A stretch of 8,272 nucleotides of DNA from an uncultured Bacteroidales bacterium (GTDB lineage Bacteria > Bacteroidota > Bacteroidia > Bacteroidales > F082), in NCBI GenBank assembly GCA_905234765.1, contig CAJOIF010000056.1, forward strand, positions 1 to 8,272. The letters are read 5' to 3'. Position 1 is the first letter of the stretch. Each line of letters begins with the position of its first letter. The notes beneath the pieces were generated by a model. That model was not told where the DNA came from. It did not search any database and was given only the letters and a program-made list of their open reading frames with translations. Below are positions 1-7,119 of the stretch, piece by piece. The position numbers and the translations under genes were made by a program.

Positions 1-191
1 AGGTGGAATTAGGCGGGCGCATTCGTCTGTCAGAAAACGATCATCTCCGCATTGGAGGGCAAGTGCAATTAGGTGCTCCTACGCATTGGACCGAAGGAGG
101 CCAAACCCATTCTTGGGGTGGGGGGTTCTTCGGCTACCTTCTTACCTTGGGTTTTGAGCATAAGATCAAAGCAGATTCATTATCCAGATAA
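1..191 (+). CDS. C-terminal end of an outer-membrane beta-barrel protein (partial)
   Basis: Reading from position 3, an open frame enters from the left edge and stops at TAA 189-191, giving about 63 visible residues. The segment alternates polar and hydrophobic residues (GGRIRLSENDHLRIGGQVQL, then GGGFFGYLLTLGFEHKI), the pattern of transmembrane beta strands joined by a loop and ending near an aromatic/hydrophobic terminus. I read it as the last strands of an outer-membrane barrel; the family cannot be named from so little. The final KADSLSR tail is odd: the same DNA on the other strand encodes the end of an apparent ATPase stub, so the original protein may have ended near LGFEHKI and the present tail may come from a rearrangement. 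The GTG at position 3 is simply the window edge, not a supported start. Confidence 0.55.
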   Translation, partial: VELGGRIRLSENDHLRIGGQVQLGAPTHWTEGGQTHSWGGGFFGYLLTLGFEHKIKADSLSR

Positions 192-226
192 TCAGCGATT
201 TCCGTTTGAATCTTCCTTTTTAACAT
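160..226 (-). pseudogene. N-terminal stub of an AAA-type (DUF4143-like) ATPase
   Basis: On the minus strand an ATG at 226-224 begins MLKRKIQTEIADYLDNESAL. This resembles, from memory, the opening of the Bacteroidota AAA ATPases of the DUF4143 type, which typically run 'MLKRKIe..i..yl......aLlitGaRQvGKT'. After about 20 residues the similarity ends: where the Walker A loop should follow, the frame reads CSKPKVRR and stops at 134-136. No Walker A or B motif is present, so this cannot be an active ATPase. The lost similarity coincides with the end of the opposing barrel gene, as expected if a deletion fused the two regions. A chance resemblance is possible because only about 20 residues are involved. 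Confidence 0.4.
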
Positions 227-301
227 ACACTTTTCCTCATAATTTCTATCCGAAAAAATACACTTTTCTGGTAAAATAACAAGTAAAATAATACAATTTT
301 C
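225..301 (-). repeat. Three direct repeats of an 11-bp motif with exact 33-bp period
   Basis: The plus strand reads ATACACTTTTC at 225-235 and 258-268, and ATACAATTTTC (one mismatch) at 291-301, so the starts are exactly 33 bp apart. On the minus strand the unit is GAAAAGTGTAT, and the copy nearest the ATPase stub overlaps its ATG start codon. Sequences between copies are not alike, apart from a nested 12-bp tandem (GTAAAATAA at 271-279 and 283-291). Three helical turns of spacing would place the copies on one DNA face, and 33 is also a multiple of three. I infer a regulatory array that once belonged to the ATPase gene; the binding factor is unknown. Confidence 0.55.
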
Positions 302-475
302 TTTTTTTGAGCAGCGGGATGAACTATTCAGGTCTAATAATTCATAAGGACAGCGCTCCAATCTTCAGGACTTTTAATATTTGATTTCCAATTATATATA
401 AACAAAAAGGCCTAAAAAGATAGGGACAAATCCCCGAGGGCATCATAAAATCCCTTAACAAATGTTATTATGTTG
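302..475. other. AT-rich intergenic stretch without a gene
   Basis: Together with the repeat array this forms the roughly 300-bp gap between the partial barrel gene and the next gene. No plausible protein is seen on either strand. A small inverted repeat, GGGA (423-426) with TCCC (431-434), is not followed by a T-run, so I do not call it a terminator. The segment 391-402 is a pure A/T tract typical of promoter-upstream DNA. Confidence 0.5.
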
Positions 476-483
476 TACTTTTG
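476..483 (+). promoter_or_regulatory. Bacteroidota promoter -7 element for the barrel/lipoprotein pair
   Basis: TACTTTTG at 476-483 matches the phylum consensus TAnnTTTG exactly. The expected -33 region near 452-458 reads CCCTTAA, a poor match. The distance from the end of the box to ATG 509 is 25 nt, close to the 27-29 nt seen for two other genes in this window, which favours that start. An earlier in-frame ATG at 470 lies upstream of this box and cannot be the start if the promoter is real. Confidence 0.55.
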
Positions 484-508
484 CCGAGTACTTCAAATGA
501 AAACGAGT

Positions 509-1048
509 ATGAAAACAAACCATTTCAAAAAGCACATTTGGGTCATCATGGCCTTCGCCTTGCTTTTCAGTCTGCAAGCCATGGCGCAAATCAAACCTTC
601 GGTGTATGCCGGTTGGGGAAACTACACCAATTTAGGAGGAACGGTTGGAATAGGAACCGAAATACGTTATCAATTCATTTCAGTCAATGCCGCCCTCGGA
701 ACCGCATACACCTATAGGGCTTTCGACGGTCTGGAAATCGTCAGCGGCAATCCTCGGTTGGGATTCGATGTCGGGGTGAAAGGCTATGTCTTCAAAGGAC
801 TTTTCGTTGGCGTTAACTATGGTGTCCTGGGAAAATACCGCTACATGGAAACACAAGACCGAGTGAGGGTTAGGGACCTCTGTGGCTTCTCTTTCACCGC
901 GGGTTATAAGTGGAACTTCTATAAAGGCTTCTTTGGGACAATTTATGTGGGCTCAACCTCCAGCAAAGACGCGAACAACTTCTTAGGCGATTTGGGCGGC
1001 AAACAGCTCAGAGCGGGAATTCTATTGGGATACGACTTTAAACATTAA
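509..1048 (+). CDS. Small outer-membrane beta-barrel protein, hypothetical
   Basis: The 179-residue product starts with a Sec signal peptide: lysines in the first eight residues, a hydrophobic core VIMAFALLFSL, and a likely signal peptidase I site AMA|Q after residue 26. The mature part is a run of amphipathic, glycine- and aromatic-rich strands (PSVYAGWGNYT, GFDVGVKGYVFKGLFVGVNYG, FSFTAGYKWNF) and ends AGILLGYDFKH. This fits a small barrel of about eight strands. No function can be assigned beyond outer-membrane location. I chose ATG 509 because of promoter spacing; ATG 497 would add only MKTS, and 470 lies in the promoter. The next gene follows after 13 nt, so the two are probably co-transcribed. 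Confidence 0.7.
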   Translation: MKTNHFKKHIWVIMAFALLFSLQAMAQIKPSVYAGWGNYTNLGGTVGIGTEIRYQFISVNAALGTAYTYRAFDGLEIVSGNPRLGFDVGVKGYVFKGLFVGVNYGVLGKYRYMETQDRVRVRDLCGFSFTAGYKWNFYKGFFGTIYVGSTSSKDANNFLGDLGGKQLRAGILLGYDFKH

Positions 1049-1061
1049 AAACCAACCAGTT

Positions 1062-2012
1062 ATGAAAACGACCATCAAATCATTAATCTTTATAGCAGCG
1101 ATGCTGCTTTGCGGCTCCTGTAGCAAAATAGTATATGAAGCCCCCGAGACCATCACCATCAGCGGCCATATCACCGATGAGGATGGAAAACCTATTGAGA
1201 ATGTGAGCCTTGACCTGATGTGCATATCGCGCATGAACTTGATGGGATTTTACGTTGGGACAGGCATTCACGGGAAGACGGATGAAAGCGGCTATTATTC
1301 AATCCAGTTTGACAACAACGACGATTATTCCTATCAGTTGGATATCGAAAAGTCAGGATACCACTACGTGCAAAGTTATCACGTGGACCGTTGGATCGCC
1401 TCACAGGAACACAATGTGGTGATGAGGAAAAAAGAAGAATATGTCGACCTCGGTTTGCCAAGCCGCACTATGTGGGCCAACTGCAACGTGGGAACCAACA
1501 AGCCCGAAGTCCTTGGCAATTATTATGCTTGGGGAGAAACCGCTCCCAAGTCCACTTACAATTGGGCGAATTATGAATACTGCAATGGAGTTGCCAACCA
1601 ATTGACCAAGTACTGCAACAATCCCGACTATGGTTACAACCATTTCACTGACACTTTGACGGTGTTGCAGACTTCCGATGATGCCGGCTGGTGCAACTTC
1701 GACACCAACCAAGGACCGCGGATCCCAAGCAAGGAACAATGGCAGGAGCTATACCAAAACACCACGCAAACTTGGACTAACCTAAACGGCATGGACGGTG
1801 TTCTTTTCGAGGCGAACAATGGCAACAGCATTTTCCTGCCCGCCGGCAACTACTGGTTGAATTCGCTCAATACAGACGATCCGACCAGTGCGTGGAATTT
1901 CAGCATCGGTGCCGACCTTGATGTCATCCCGGCCACCGCTCCCCGAAATGAGGGCTTTTCTGTGCGTCCGGTGCATCCCTACAATTGGCCGTTTTGTCTT
2001 AATGGCGAATAA
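1062..2012 (+). CDS. Lipoprotein with carboxypeptidase-regulatory-like and FISUMP-like domains
   Basis: The product has 316 residues. It opens with a lipoprotein signal peptide whose lipobox-like LLCGSC puts the acylated cysteine at residue 20. Residues about 31-121 form a beta-sandwich of the carboxypeptidase-regulatory-like type (ITISGHITDEDGKPIENVSL, then GKTDESGYYSIQF). Residues about 126-305 match the pattern known from Fibrobacter/Bacteroidota FISUMP-type domains: YVDLGLPSRTMWANCNVG, YYAWGETAPKSTYNW, LTKYCN, RIPSKEQWQEL, NGNSIFLPAGNYW and GFSVRPV. Such proteins are usually surface-exposed and of unknown ligand; the domain recalls C-type-lectin-like folds, but that is my inference. The 13 nt gap to the upstream barrel gene suggests one transcript and perhaps a surface complex. 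No clear acidic surface-export signal follows the cysteine. Confidence 0.75.
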   Translation: MKTTIKSLIFIAAMLLCGSCSKIVYEAPETITISGHITDEDGKPIENVSLDLMCISRMNLMGFYVGTGIHGKTDESGYYSIQFDNNDDYSYQLDIEKSGYHYVQSYHVDRWIASQEHNVVMRKKEEYVDLGLPSRTMWANCNVGTNKPEVLGNYYAWGETAPKSTYNWANYEYCNGVANQLTKYCNNPDYGYNHFTDTLTVLQTSDDAGWCNFDTNQGPRIPSKEQWQELYQNTTQTWTNLNGMDGVLFEANNGNSIFLPAGNYWLNSLNTDDPTSAWNFSIGADLDVIPATAPRNEGFSVRPVHPYNWPFCLNGE

Positions 2013-2100
2013 AAAAAGTGGAAAACCTTCTTGTAACCTGTTGATTCACAAAGCCAATCCTTGAGAAAAAAGTGGATTGTCGGTTGGATTCCGTTTTTCC

Positions 2101-2119
2101 GATACTTTTTAGGAGTATC
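2101..2119. promoter_or_regulatory. Inverted repeat overlapping the receptor-operon promoter, candidate operator
   Basis: GATACT (2101-2106) and AGTATC (2114-2119) form a perfect 6-bp inverted repeat with a 7-nt spacer. The right arm shares four bases with the -7 element that starts at 2116. A dimeric regulator bound here would lie between the -33 and -7 boxes. The TPR/HTH protein at the end of the operon is one candidate. Short inverted repeats also arise by chance in AT-rich DNA. Confidence 0.35.
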
Positions 2120-2123
2120 TTTG
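2116..2123 (+). promoter_or_regulatory. Promoter -7 element of the receptor/DUF4249/regulator operon
   Basis: TATCTTTG fits TAnnTTTG exactly and lies 29 nt before the receptor ATG. The expected -33 position, about 19-20 bp upstream, holds only a T-run (GTTTTT, 2093-2098), so the -33 match is weak. The purine-rich leader between box and ATG (GAAAAAAACGAAAACGG) has no strong Shine-Dalgarno sequence, usual for this phylum. Confidence 0.55.
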
Positions 2124-2152
2124 CGTTTTGAAAAAAACGAAAACGGTTTAAT

Positions 2153-4606
2153 ATGAAGAGGTATTTTCTGTTTTTATGGCTACTGTCGCTGTTTTTGCCG
2201 ACGGCGATGGCGCAAAGCCCCTCCAAATCACACACCATCAGCGGATATGTGACTGATGGGAAGAGCCAAGAGACCTTGCTGGGAGCCTCGGTGTACGATG
2301 CCGCCACCATGAAAGGCTCCGTGACCAACAACTACGGGTATTACACCTTGAAGCTGGCCGAGGGCCAGGTGGACTTCAGAGCTTCGTTTGTGGGCTTTGA
2401 GCCTTACCAAGCCCAGTTTGAACTGAAAAAAGACACGGTCATCCACATTGCCTTGACACAGTCGAACCTGCTGAACGAGGTGACCGTCACCGCAAGGGCC
2501 ATCGAGAGCAACGTGAAGGGTACCCAGATGAGCACCATCGAGTTGCCGGTGATGCAGTTGAAGAAGGTACCAGCGCTGTTTGGCGAGTCGGACGTGATCA
2601 AAGCCTTGCAGCTGATGCCGGGTGTTCAGTCGGGTACTGAGGGCTCGGCGGGCATGTACGTCCGCGGCGGCGGTCCCGACGAGAACCTGATCCTTCTCGA
2701 CGGTGTTCCGCTTTACAACGTGAACCACGCTGCAGGCTTCTTCTCGGCCTTCAACTCTGACGCCATCAAAAATGTGACCTTATATAAAGGCAACTTCCCG
2801 GCACGATTCGGAGGCCGCCTCTCGTCGGTGGTCGACGTGCGCATGAAAGACGGTGACATGTATGAGTATCACGGAAACCTCAGCATCGGCTTGATCGCCT
2901 CGAAGTTCAATGTGGAAGGTCCCATCATCAAGGGCAAGACCTCGTTCAATCTCTCGTTCCGTCGCACTTATTACGACCTGTTCACCGCGCCCATCATGAA
3001 CATCATGGTGAAGCAACAGGCCGAAAAGGGGAGCAGCTCCGCCTGGGGTGGTTATTACTTCTACGACCTCAATCTGAAGCTCAACCATAAGTTCTCCGAC
3101 AAGGACCGCCTCTTCTTCAGCCTTTACTCGGGCGACGACAAGGTGTATGTCAACACGAAGTACAAGGAAAACCTCGACGACCCCTATTATGGCGTGGGCA
3201 CCGGGTTGGAGAAGCTGAACCTCGACTGGAAATGGGGCAACCGCATCGCCGCCCTCCGCTGGAACCACGTCATCCAGCCCAACCTTTTCATGAACGTCAC
3301 GGGTGCCTACACCCAATACCGCCACTACATGGGCGGCGGCTTCTCGAGCGAGACGACCTACCCCAACCACAACTTCTCTGAAAGCATGGACATGGGGCTG
3401 CATTCGGGCATCTACGACTATAGCGCCAAAGCCGACTTCGACTACAAACCTTTTGAGAACCACGACGTGAAGTTCGGCGCCAACCTCACCCATCATACGT
3501 ACAGTCCCACCACCACCGCCATCCATCTGAAGGAAGGCGACAGCTATGCCTTCGACAGCGTGTCGAGCGATGAACGCATCAAAGCCTTGGAGACCGACCT
3601 TTATTTGGAAGACAACTGGGACGTTAGCGGCTTCCTGAAGGTGAACGCCGGACTCCACTACTCCACTTTCAGCGTCGACCACAAGACCTACCACAGCCTA
3701 CAGCCTCGATTGAGCGCAAGGGCCTTGGTGACGGAAAACTTCTCGTTGAAGGCGGGCTATGCCTATATGAGCCAGTACATCCACTTGCTCTCGAGCAACG
3801 CCATCAGCCTGCCCACCGACCTCTGGGTGCCCGTCACGGGCGACGTCATCCCGATGAACGCCCATCAGGTGGCCGTGGGCGCCTTTTACGACTGGAAAGG
3901 CTTCGAGTTCTCGGTAGAGGGTTACTACAAGAAGATGAACAATGTGTTGGAGTACAAGGATGGTGCCTCCTTCTTCTCGCTCGACCAGACCAGTTGGGAC
4001 GGCAAGGTGGTGATGGGCGACGGCTGGTCGTATGGCATCGAGCTCTTCGCACAAAAGCAGGTGGGCCAGTTCACCGGCTGGGTGGGCTACACTTGGGCGC
4101 ACGCCAACCGCCGCTTCGACCGTCCCGGCCAGGAGTTGAACTTCGGCGAGGTGTTTCCCGCCAAGTACGACCGGCGCCACGACCTGAACATCGTGCTGAT
4201 GTACGATATCAACGATTGGATCGATGTGGGCGCCACCTGGATCTACAGCACGGGCAACTGCGCCACGTTACCCATGCAAGGCTACCATGGACTGGGTATT
4301 TTTGGACAGGGGTCCAGTTATTATGACCCGCCGACGGTTTCCCATATCGAAAGCCGCAACAACTACCGCTACAACAGCTACCAACGTCTCGACCTGGTGG
4401 CCAACTTCCACAAGCAGAAGAAACATTGCGAACGCATCTTTAGCATTAATGTCTACAACACCCTGTGCCACAACAACCCCTTCATCGTGTATCCTCACGA
4501 ACAAGAGGTGGAGATGGGCGATGGGACGACAAGGAGGATAAAGACTTTACGCCAAATATGCCTTTTCCCAATCATCCCAACAGTAAGCTGGCAATATAAA
4601 TGGTAA
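2153..4606 (+). CDS. TonB-dependent outer-membrane receptor with carboxypeptidase-like N-terminal domain
   Basis: The 817-residue product is a TonB-dependent transporter that would import a ligand through the outer membrane using TonB-ExbBD energy. It has a signal peptide (residues 1-20, cleavage AMA|Q), a carboxypeptidase-regulatory-like domain at about 28-103 (HTISGYVTDGKSQETLLGAS), a TonB-box-like stretch LNEVTVTAR at 107-115, and a plug at about 120-235 with SDVIKALQLMPGV, MYVRGGGPDENLILLDGVPL, and FPARFGGRLSSVVDVR. The rest is the barrel, ending in a terminal tryptophan (VSWQYKW). It is shorter than SusC transporters (about 1000 residues) and its partner is a DUF4249 protein, not SusD, so glycan uptake is not implied; the ligand is unknown. 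The stop is 4 nt before the next ATG, indicating an operon. The coding sequence is markedly more GC-rich than the flanks, which explains long antisense open frames. Confidence 0.93.
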   Translation: MKRYFLFLWLLSLFLPTAMAQSPSKSHTISGYVTDGKSQETLLGASVYDAATMKGSVTNNYGYYTLKLAEGQVDFRASFVGFEPYQAQFELKKDTVIHIALTQSNLLNEVTVTARAIESNVKGTQMSTIELPVMQLKKVPALFGESDVIKALQLMPGVQSGTEGSAGMYVRGGGPDENLILLDGVPLYNVNHAAGFFSAFNSDAIKNVTLYKGNFPARFGGRLSSVVDVRMKDGDMYEYHGNLSIGLIASKFNVEGPIIKGKTSFNLSFRRTYYDLFTAPIMNIMVKQQAEKGSSSAWGGYYFYDLNLKLNHKFSDKDRLFFSLYSGDDKVYVNTKYKENLDDPYYGVGTGLEKLNLDWKWGNRIAALRWNHVIQPNLFMNVTGAYTQYRHYMGGGFSSETTYPNHNFSESMDMGLHSGIYDYSAKADFDYKPFENHDVKFGANLTHHTYSPTTTAIHLKEGDSYAFDSVSSDERIKALETDLYLEDNWDVSGFLKVNAGLHYSTFSVDHKTYHSLQPRLSARALVTENFSLKAGYAYMSQYIHLLSSNAISLPTDLWVPVTGDVIPMNAHQVAVGAFYDWKGFEFSVEGYYKKMNNVLEYKDGASFFSLDQTSWDGKVVMGDGWSYGIELFAQKQVGQFTGWVGYTWAHANRRFDRPGQELNFGEVFPAKYDRRHDLNIVLMYDINDWIDVGATWIYSTGNCATLPMQGYHGLGIFGQGSSYYDPPTVSHIESRNNYRYNSYQRLDLVANFHKQKKHCERIFSINVYNTLCHNNPFIVYPHEQEVEMGDGTTRRIKTLRQICLFPIIPTVSWQYKW

Positions 4607-4610
4607 CACT

Positions 4611-5594
4611 ATGAAAAATCCAATCAGAATAATCGTTGCAATCATTCTCATGACCCTTGTTTCGTCATGTGAAAAAGAAATATTGTATTCCGACATCGAG
4701 CCCGATCCCTTGCTCGTGGTGAACGGCGTCCAGCATGTGGGCGAACCGGCCCGTCTGTGCGTGGAGAAAAGCTCTTTCTATGCCGAAGTCGAGAAGGACT
4801 TCCGTGTGAAGGACGTCCATGCCGACCTTTACGTGAACGGGGTGTTCAAGGAGTCGCTCCAAGTACGTGATTCAATCATCTGGGAGACCTATTGGATTGC
4901 CAATGAAAACGGCATGGGCGAGGAGGTGGAACGGCCGCGTTATGCTTTCGTTTATTGCGAAGGTGAATACATTCTCCGCGAAGGCGATGCGCTCCGTTTC
5001 GAGGTGAGTTCGAGCGAGTTTGAGAAGACGGCGGTGGCCGAAACCACCATGCCCGCCATGCCCAATGTCATCAGTTTCGACACCGTGCGCATTACCGGAA
5101 ACACCGACGGCTATGGTGGAAAGACCATTTATTTCTCATTGGTGGTCGACGACCCTGCCGGCAAGGATTACTACAACCTCTTCCCCAAGGACGGCTTAGC
5201 GGGGTTTGTCACCACCGATCCGGTCTTTTCCGAATTTATGGACATCGTGCATGTGGATGACTTGTTCGGCGGGGGCAATTACTACGCCAATGGTCCCTAC
5301 AACCTGTTCAACGACTCCTATTTTGACGGGAACCAGTATGCCGTGTCCTTGGAAATGCCTATTTATACAGATGTCTATTTTGAACCATTTGTGCTGGAAG
5401 TGACAAAGGCGGATTATGCTCTGTATCAGTTCAAGAAATCATACTCCTCCTCCACCTCCATTGAGGACGGGCCGTTGGGTTTGTTCACCGAACCCAGCCA
5501 GGTGTATTCGAACGTGAAAAACGGCGTCGGCGTGGTGTGCGCACAGAGCCTTCCAGTGACTTTCTCAATCGATTTAGGCGATGGGGAGCGGTAA
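4611..5594 (+). CDS. DUF4249-family lipoprotein
   Basis: The 327-residue product has a lipoprotein signal peptide with hydrophobic core IIVAIILMTL and lipobox LVSSC, giving an acylated cysteine at residue 20 followed by EKE. The mature start CEKEILYSDIEPDPLLVVNG and the following beta-rich segment (VEKSSF, VKDVHADLYVNGVFKESL, YILREGDALRFEVS) match the DUF4249 family, which in Bacteroidota is recurrently encoded beside non-SusC TonB-dependent receptors. Length is usual for the family. The role is unknown; by analogy with other receptor-lipoprotein pairs it may sit on the receptor at the cell surface and help capture the ligand. Only 4 nt separate it from the receptor gene, and its end overlaps the regulator gene by 14 nt, so translational coupling is likely. 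Confidence 0.85.
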   Translation: MKNPIRIIVAIILMTLVSSCEKEILYSDIEPDPLLVVNGVQHVGEPARLCVEKSSFYAEVEKDFRVKDVHADLYVNGVFKESLQVRDSIIWETYWIANENGMGEEVERPRYAFVYCEGEYILREGDALRFEVSSSEFEKTAVAETTMPAMPNVISFDTVRITGNTDGYGGKTIYFSLVVDDPAGKDYYNLFPKDGLAGFVTTDPVFSEFMDIVHVDDLFGGGNYYANGPYNLFNDSYFDGNQYAVSLEMPIYTDVYFEPFVLEVTKADYALYQFKKSYSSSTSIEDGPLGLFTEPSQVYSNVKNGVGVVCAQSLPVTFSIDLGDGER

Positions 5595-7050
5595 TAAACC
5601 TCTTTTTCATGCTTTCAGCCCATGTGCTTTTATAATTGGGCTATTCTGGTTGGGAGTGGCTTTGGCCGCCTGTCATCCCATGCCACAAGATGTGAAGCAA
5701 GCCGCCCAAGATGCCTTGGAACAAGGCAAGGTGCAACAGGACTCGGGCAACTCTTCCAAGGCGATGCGGTTGTTCAAGGAGGCAGAGCATTACGGCCTTT
5801 TGGCTGACGACACGCTGACCGTGGCTCATGCGCGGTTCAATATTGCGAAATGCTTGGGCGTTTTTTCTGATGAAAAAGAGTTCGTTTCGTTGTTGAAGGC
5901 TGCCGACGAAGGCTTTGGCGATGATTACACTGAGCGTGTCAGGGTTATGACAGCTTTGGGCGATTACTACCAATTCCATAAGCAATTCGACAGTGCGGAG
6001 TTCTATTTGAATCGGGCAATGGACTATGCGGAACGAAGTGGCACGATTGAAGCCAAACGTTGGGTCTTATCCGCTTTTCACGTGAAGTGTTTCAACGCTA
6101 AGGATTTGGAAAAGTCTGGCGATTACCTGCGGCAGTTCCTTCAGACCTACCTTCCCGAGGTGAGTGACAGTGTGTTGATATATTATTACCACGACATGGG
6201 AAACATCTATTATAAGATGGGCAACATGGATTCGATGGCCTATTGTTATGGGCAATTGGAGGAGATTGTAACCCGTTTAAACCCAGATGGTTGCAATCCC
6301 AATGGGGATACTTGGTATTACTATGGGACACTCGCCAATTTTGCCGAGATGCGCGGTGACTATGAGAAAGCTTGCGAATATAGATACCAGTTTGATAAAG
6401 GCGATGTGCATCGCTATTTAGAGGAACGAAAGAACAACCTCGAACTTATCAGCCAAAAATATGACACTGCGGTGATGCAGAACGAGTTGAACGAAAAAAT
6501 CATTCACAAACAACGCGTTATCATCCTTATCAGTGGATTGGCCGTTTTGGTTTTAGTGGCTTTCTTAATCTCGCAAGTCCGTTTGGCTAGGCGTAGGAAG
6601 CGTGAAGCCAAGATCAACGCCGAACTGTTCCATTTCAAGCAGCAGAACAAGGCCTTGGCACAAAAGGATGCCGAACACGAGCAACTCCAGCAAAATTATG
6701 CTGATCGACTTTCAGAGGCTCTGGAAAAAGAGCAGCGGGTGATGCTGTTTTTGGACATCTACCTGAAGAATGACAAGAAAGCTCATCTTCTCAAAGACTT
6801 GGAGGCTTCTGTCTATGGTGACAAAGACCATTGGGAAGCGATGCTGGAGGTGGTTGACCAGCTCTATCCCGACTTGATGGCAACCCTGCAACAAAAATAC
6901 CCCGACTTGGAGGAGGATGAGCGGAAATCGTATATTCTCTCGTATTTCAAACTCTCGCGCCAAGAGGAGGCGGATTACCTCGGCACTACCGTGAATATGG
7001 TGGATAAAATTAGGGGTCGGCGGCGAAAGAAGATGAGTGAATTTACCTAA
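5581..7050 (+). CDS. Membrane-spanning TPR regulator with C-terminal helix-turn-helix
   Basis: The 489-residue product belongs to the Bacteroidota one-component regulators that combine periplasmic TPR repeats with a cytoplasmic DNA-binding end. The N-terminus has a hydrophobic stretch ending in a good lipobox, LAAC (cysteine 31). TPR-like helices fill about 40-285 (for example ALGDYYQFHKQFDSAEFYLN and GNIYYKMGNMDSMAYCYGQL). A transmembrane helix lies at about 313-333, followed by a positive stretch (RLARRRKREAK), consistent with positive-inside. A coiled coil covers about 340-388. Residues about 440-485 (DLEEDERKSYILSYFKLSRQ, then EADYLGTTVNMVDKIRGRRR) look like a LuxR/sigma-region-4-type HTH. 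The only in-frame early ATG is 5581, which overlaps the DUF4249 gene. I infer it regulates its own operon; the signal is unknown. Confidence 0.85.
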   Translation: MGSGNKPLFHAFSPCAFIIGLFWLGVALAACHPMPQDVKQAAQDALEQGKVQQDSGNSSKAMRLFKEAEHYGLLADDTLTVAHARFNIAKCLGVFSDEKEFVSLLKAADEGFGDDYTERVRVMTALGDYYQFHKQFDSAEFYLNRAMDYAERSGTIEAKRWVLSAFHVKCFNAKDLEKSGDYLRQFLQTYLPEVSDSVLIYYYHDMGNIYYKMGNMDSMAYCYGQLEEIVTRLNPDGCNPNGDTWYYYGTLANFAEMRGDYEKACEYRYQFDKGDVHRYLEERKNNLELISQKYDTAVMQNELNEKIIHKQRVIILISGLAVLVLVAFLISQVRLARRRKREAKINAELFHFKQQNKALAQKDAEHEQLQQNYADRLSEALEKEQRVMLFLDIYLKNDKKAHLLKDLEASVYGDKDHWEAMLEVVDQLYPDLMATLQQKYPDLEEDERKSYILSYFKLSRQEEADYLGTTVNMVDKIRGRRRKKMSEFT

Positions 7051-7077
7051 ATTTATAAAAAAATATAGTCAAAACTC

Positions 7078-7107
7078 TTGACTTTTCAAAAATAGTGCGT
7101 ATATTTG
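7078..7107 (+). promoter_or_regulatory. Promoter upstream of the NYN gene leader
   Basis: TTG at 7078-7080 and TATATTTG at 7100-7107 are 19 nt apart, the best -33/-7 pair in the window. Transcription would start at about 7111-7114, leaving a leader of about 65 nt before the ATG at 7179. The terminator inside that leader is described separately. Confidence 0.65.
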
Positions 7108-7119
7108 CATCCGAATCCC

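Noticed and set aside
225..301. CRISPR-like array
   Set aside because: The repeats are only 11 bp, there are three, and no cas gene is present; a regulatory array fits better.
470..508. Upstream ATGs at 470 and 497 as the start of the small barrel protein
   Set aside because: ATG 470 precedes the -7 element and its residues (LYFCRVLQ) break the signal peptide pattern. ATG 497 is possible but gives an unusually short leader compared with the other promoters here.
2055..2079. CAATCC/GGATTG inverted repeat as a terminator for the FISUMP lipoprotein gene
   Set aside because: The stem is 6 bp with a 13-nt A-rich loop and no T-run follows it.
2780..3694. Long minus-strand open frame of 304 codons, with others at 2228-2728 and 3698-4180
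   Set aside because: They lie antisense inside the TonB-dependent receptor gene, are rich in V/H/E/A as expected from the complement of GC-rich codons, and have no recognisable domain. The sense product is unambiguous.
3994..4541. Plus-strand overlapping frames within the 3' half of the receptor gene
   Set aside because: They are out-of-frame shadows rich in R/P/T with no domain features; the receptor frame is continuous through this stretch.
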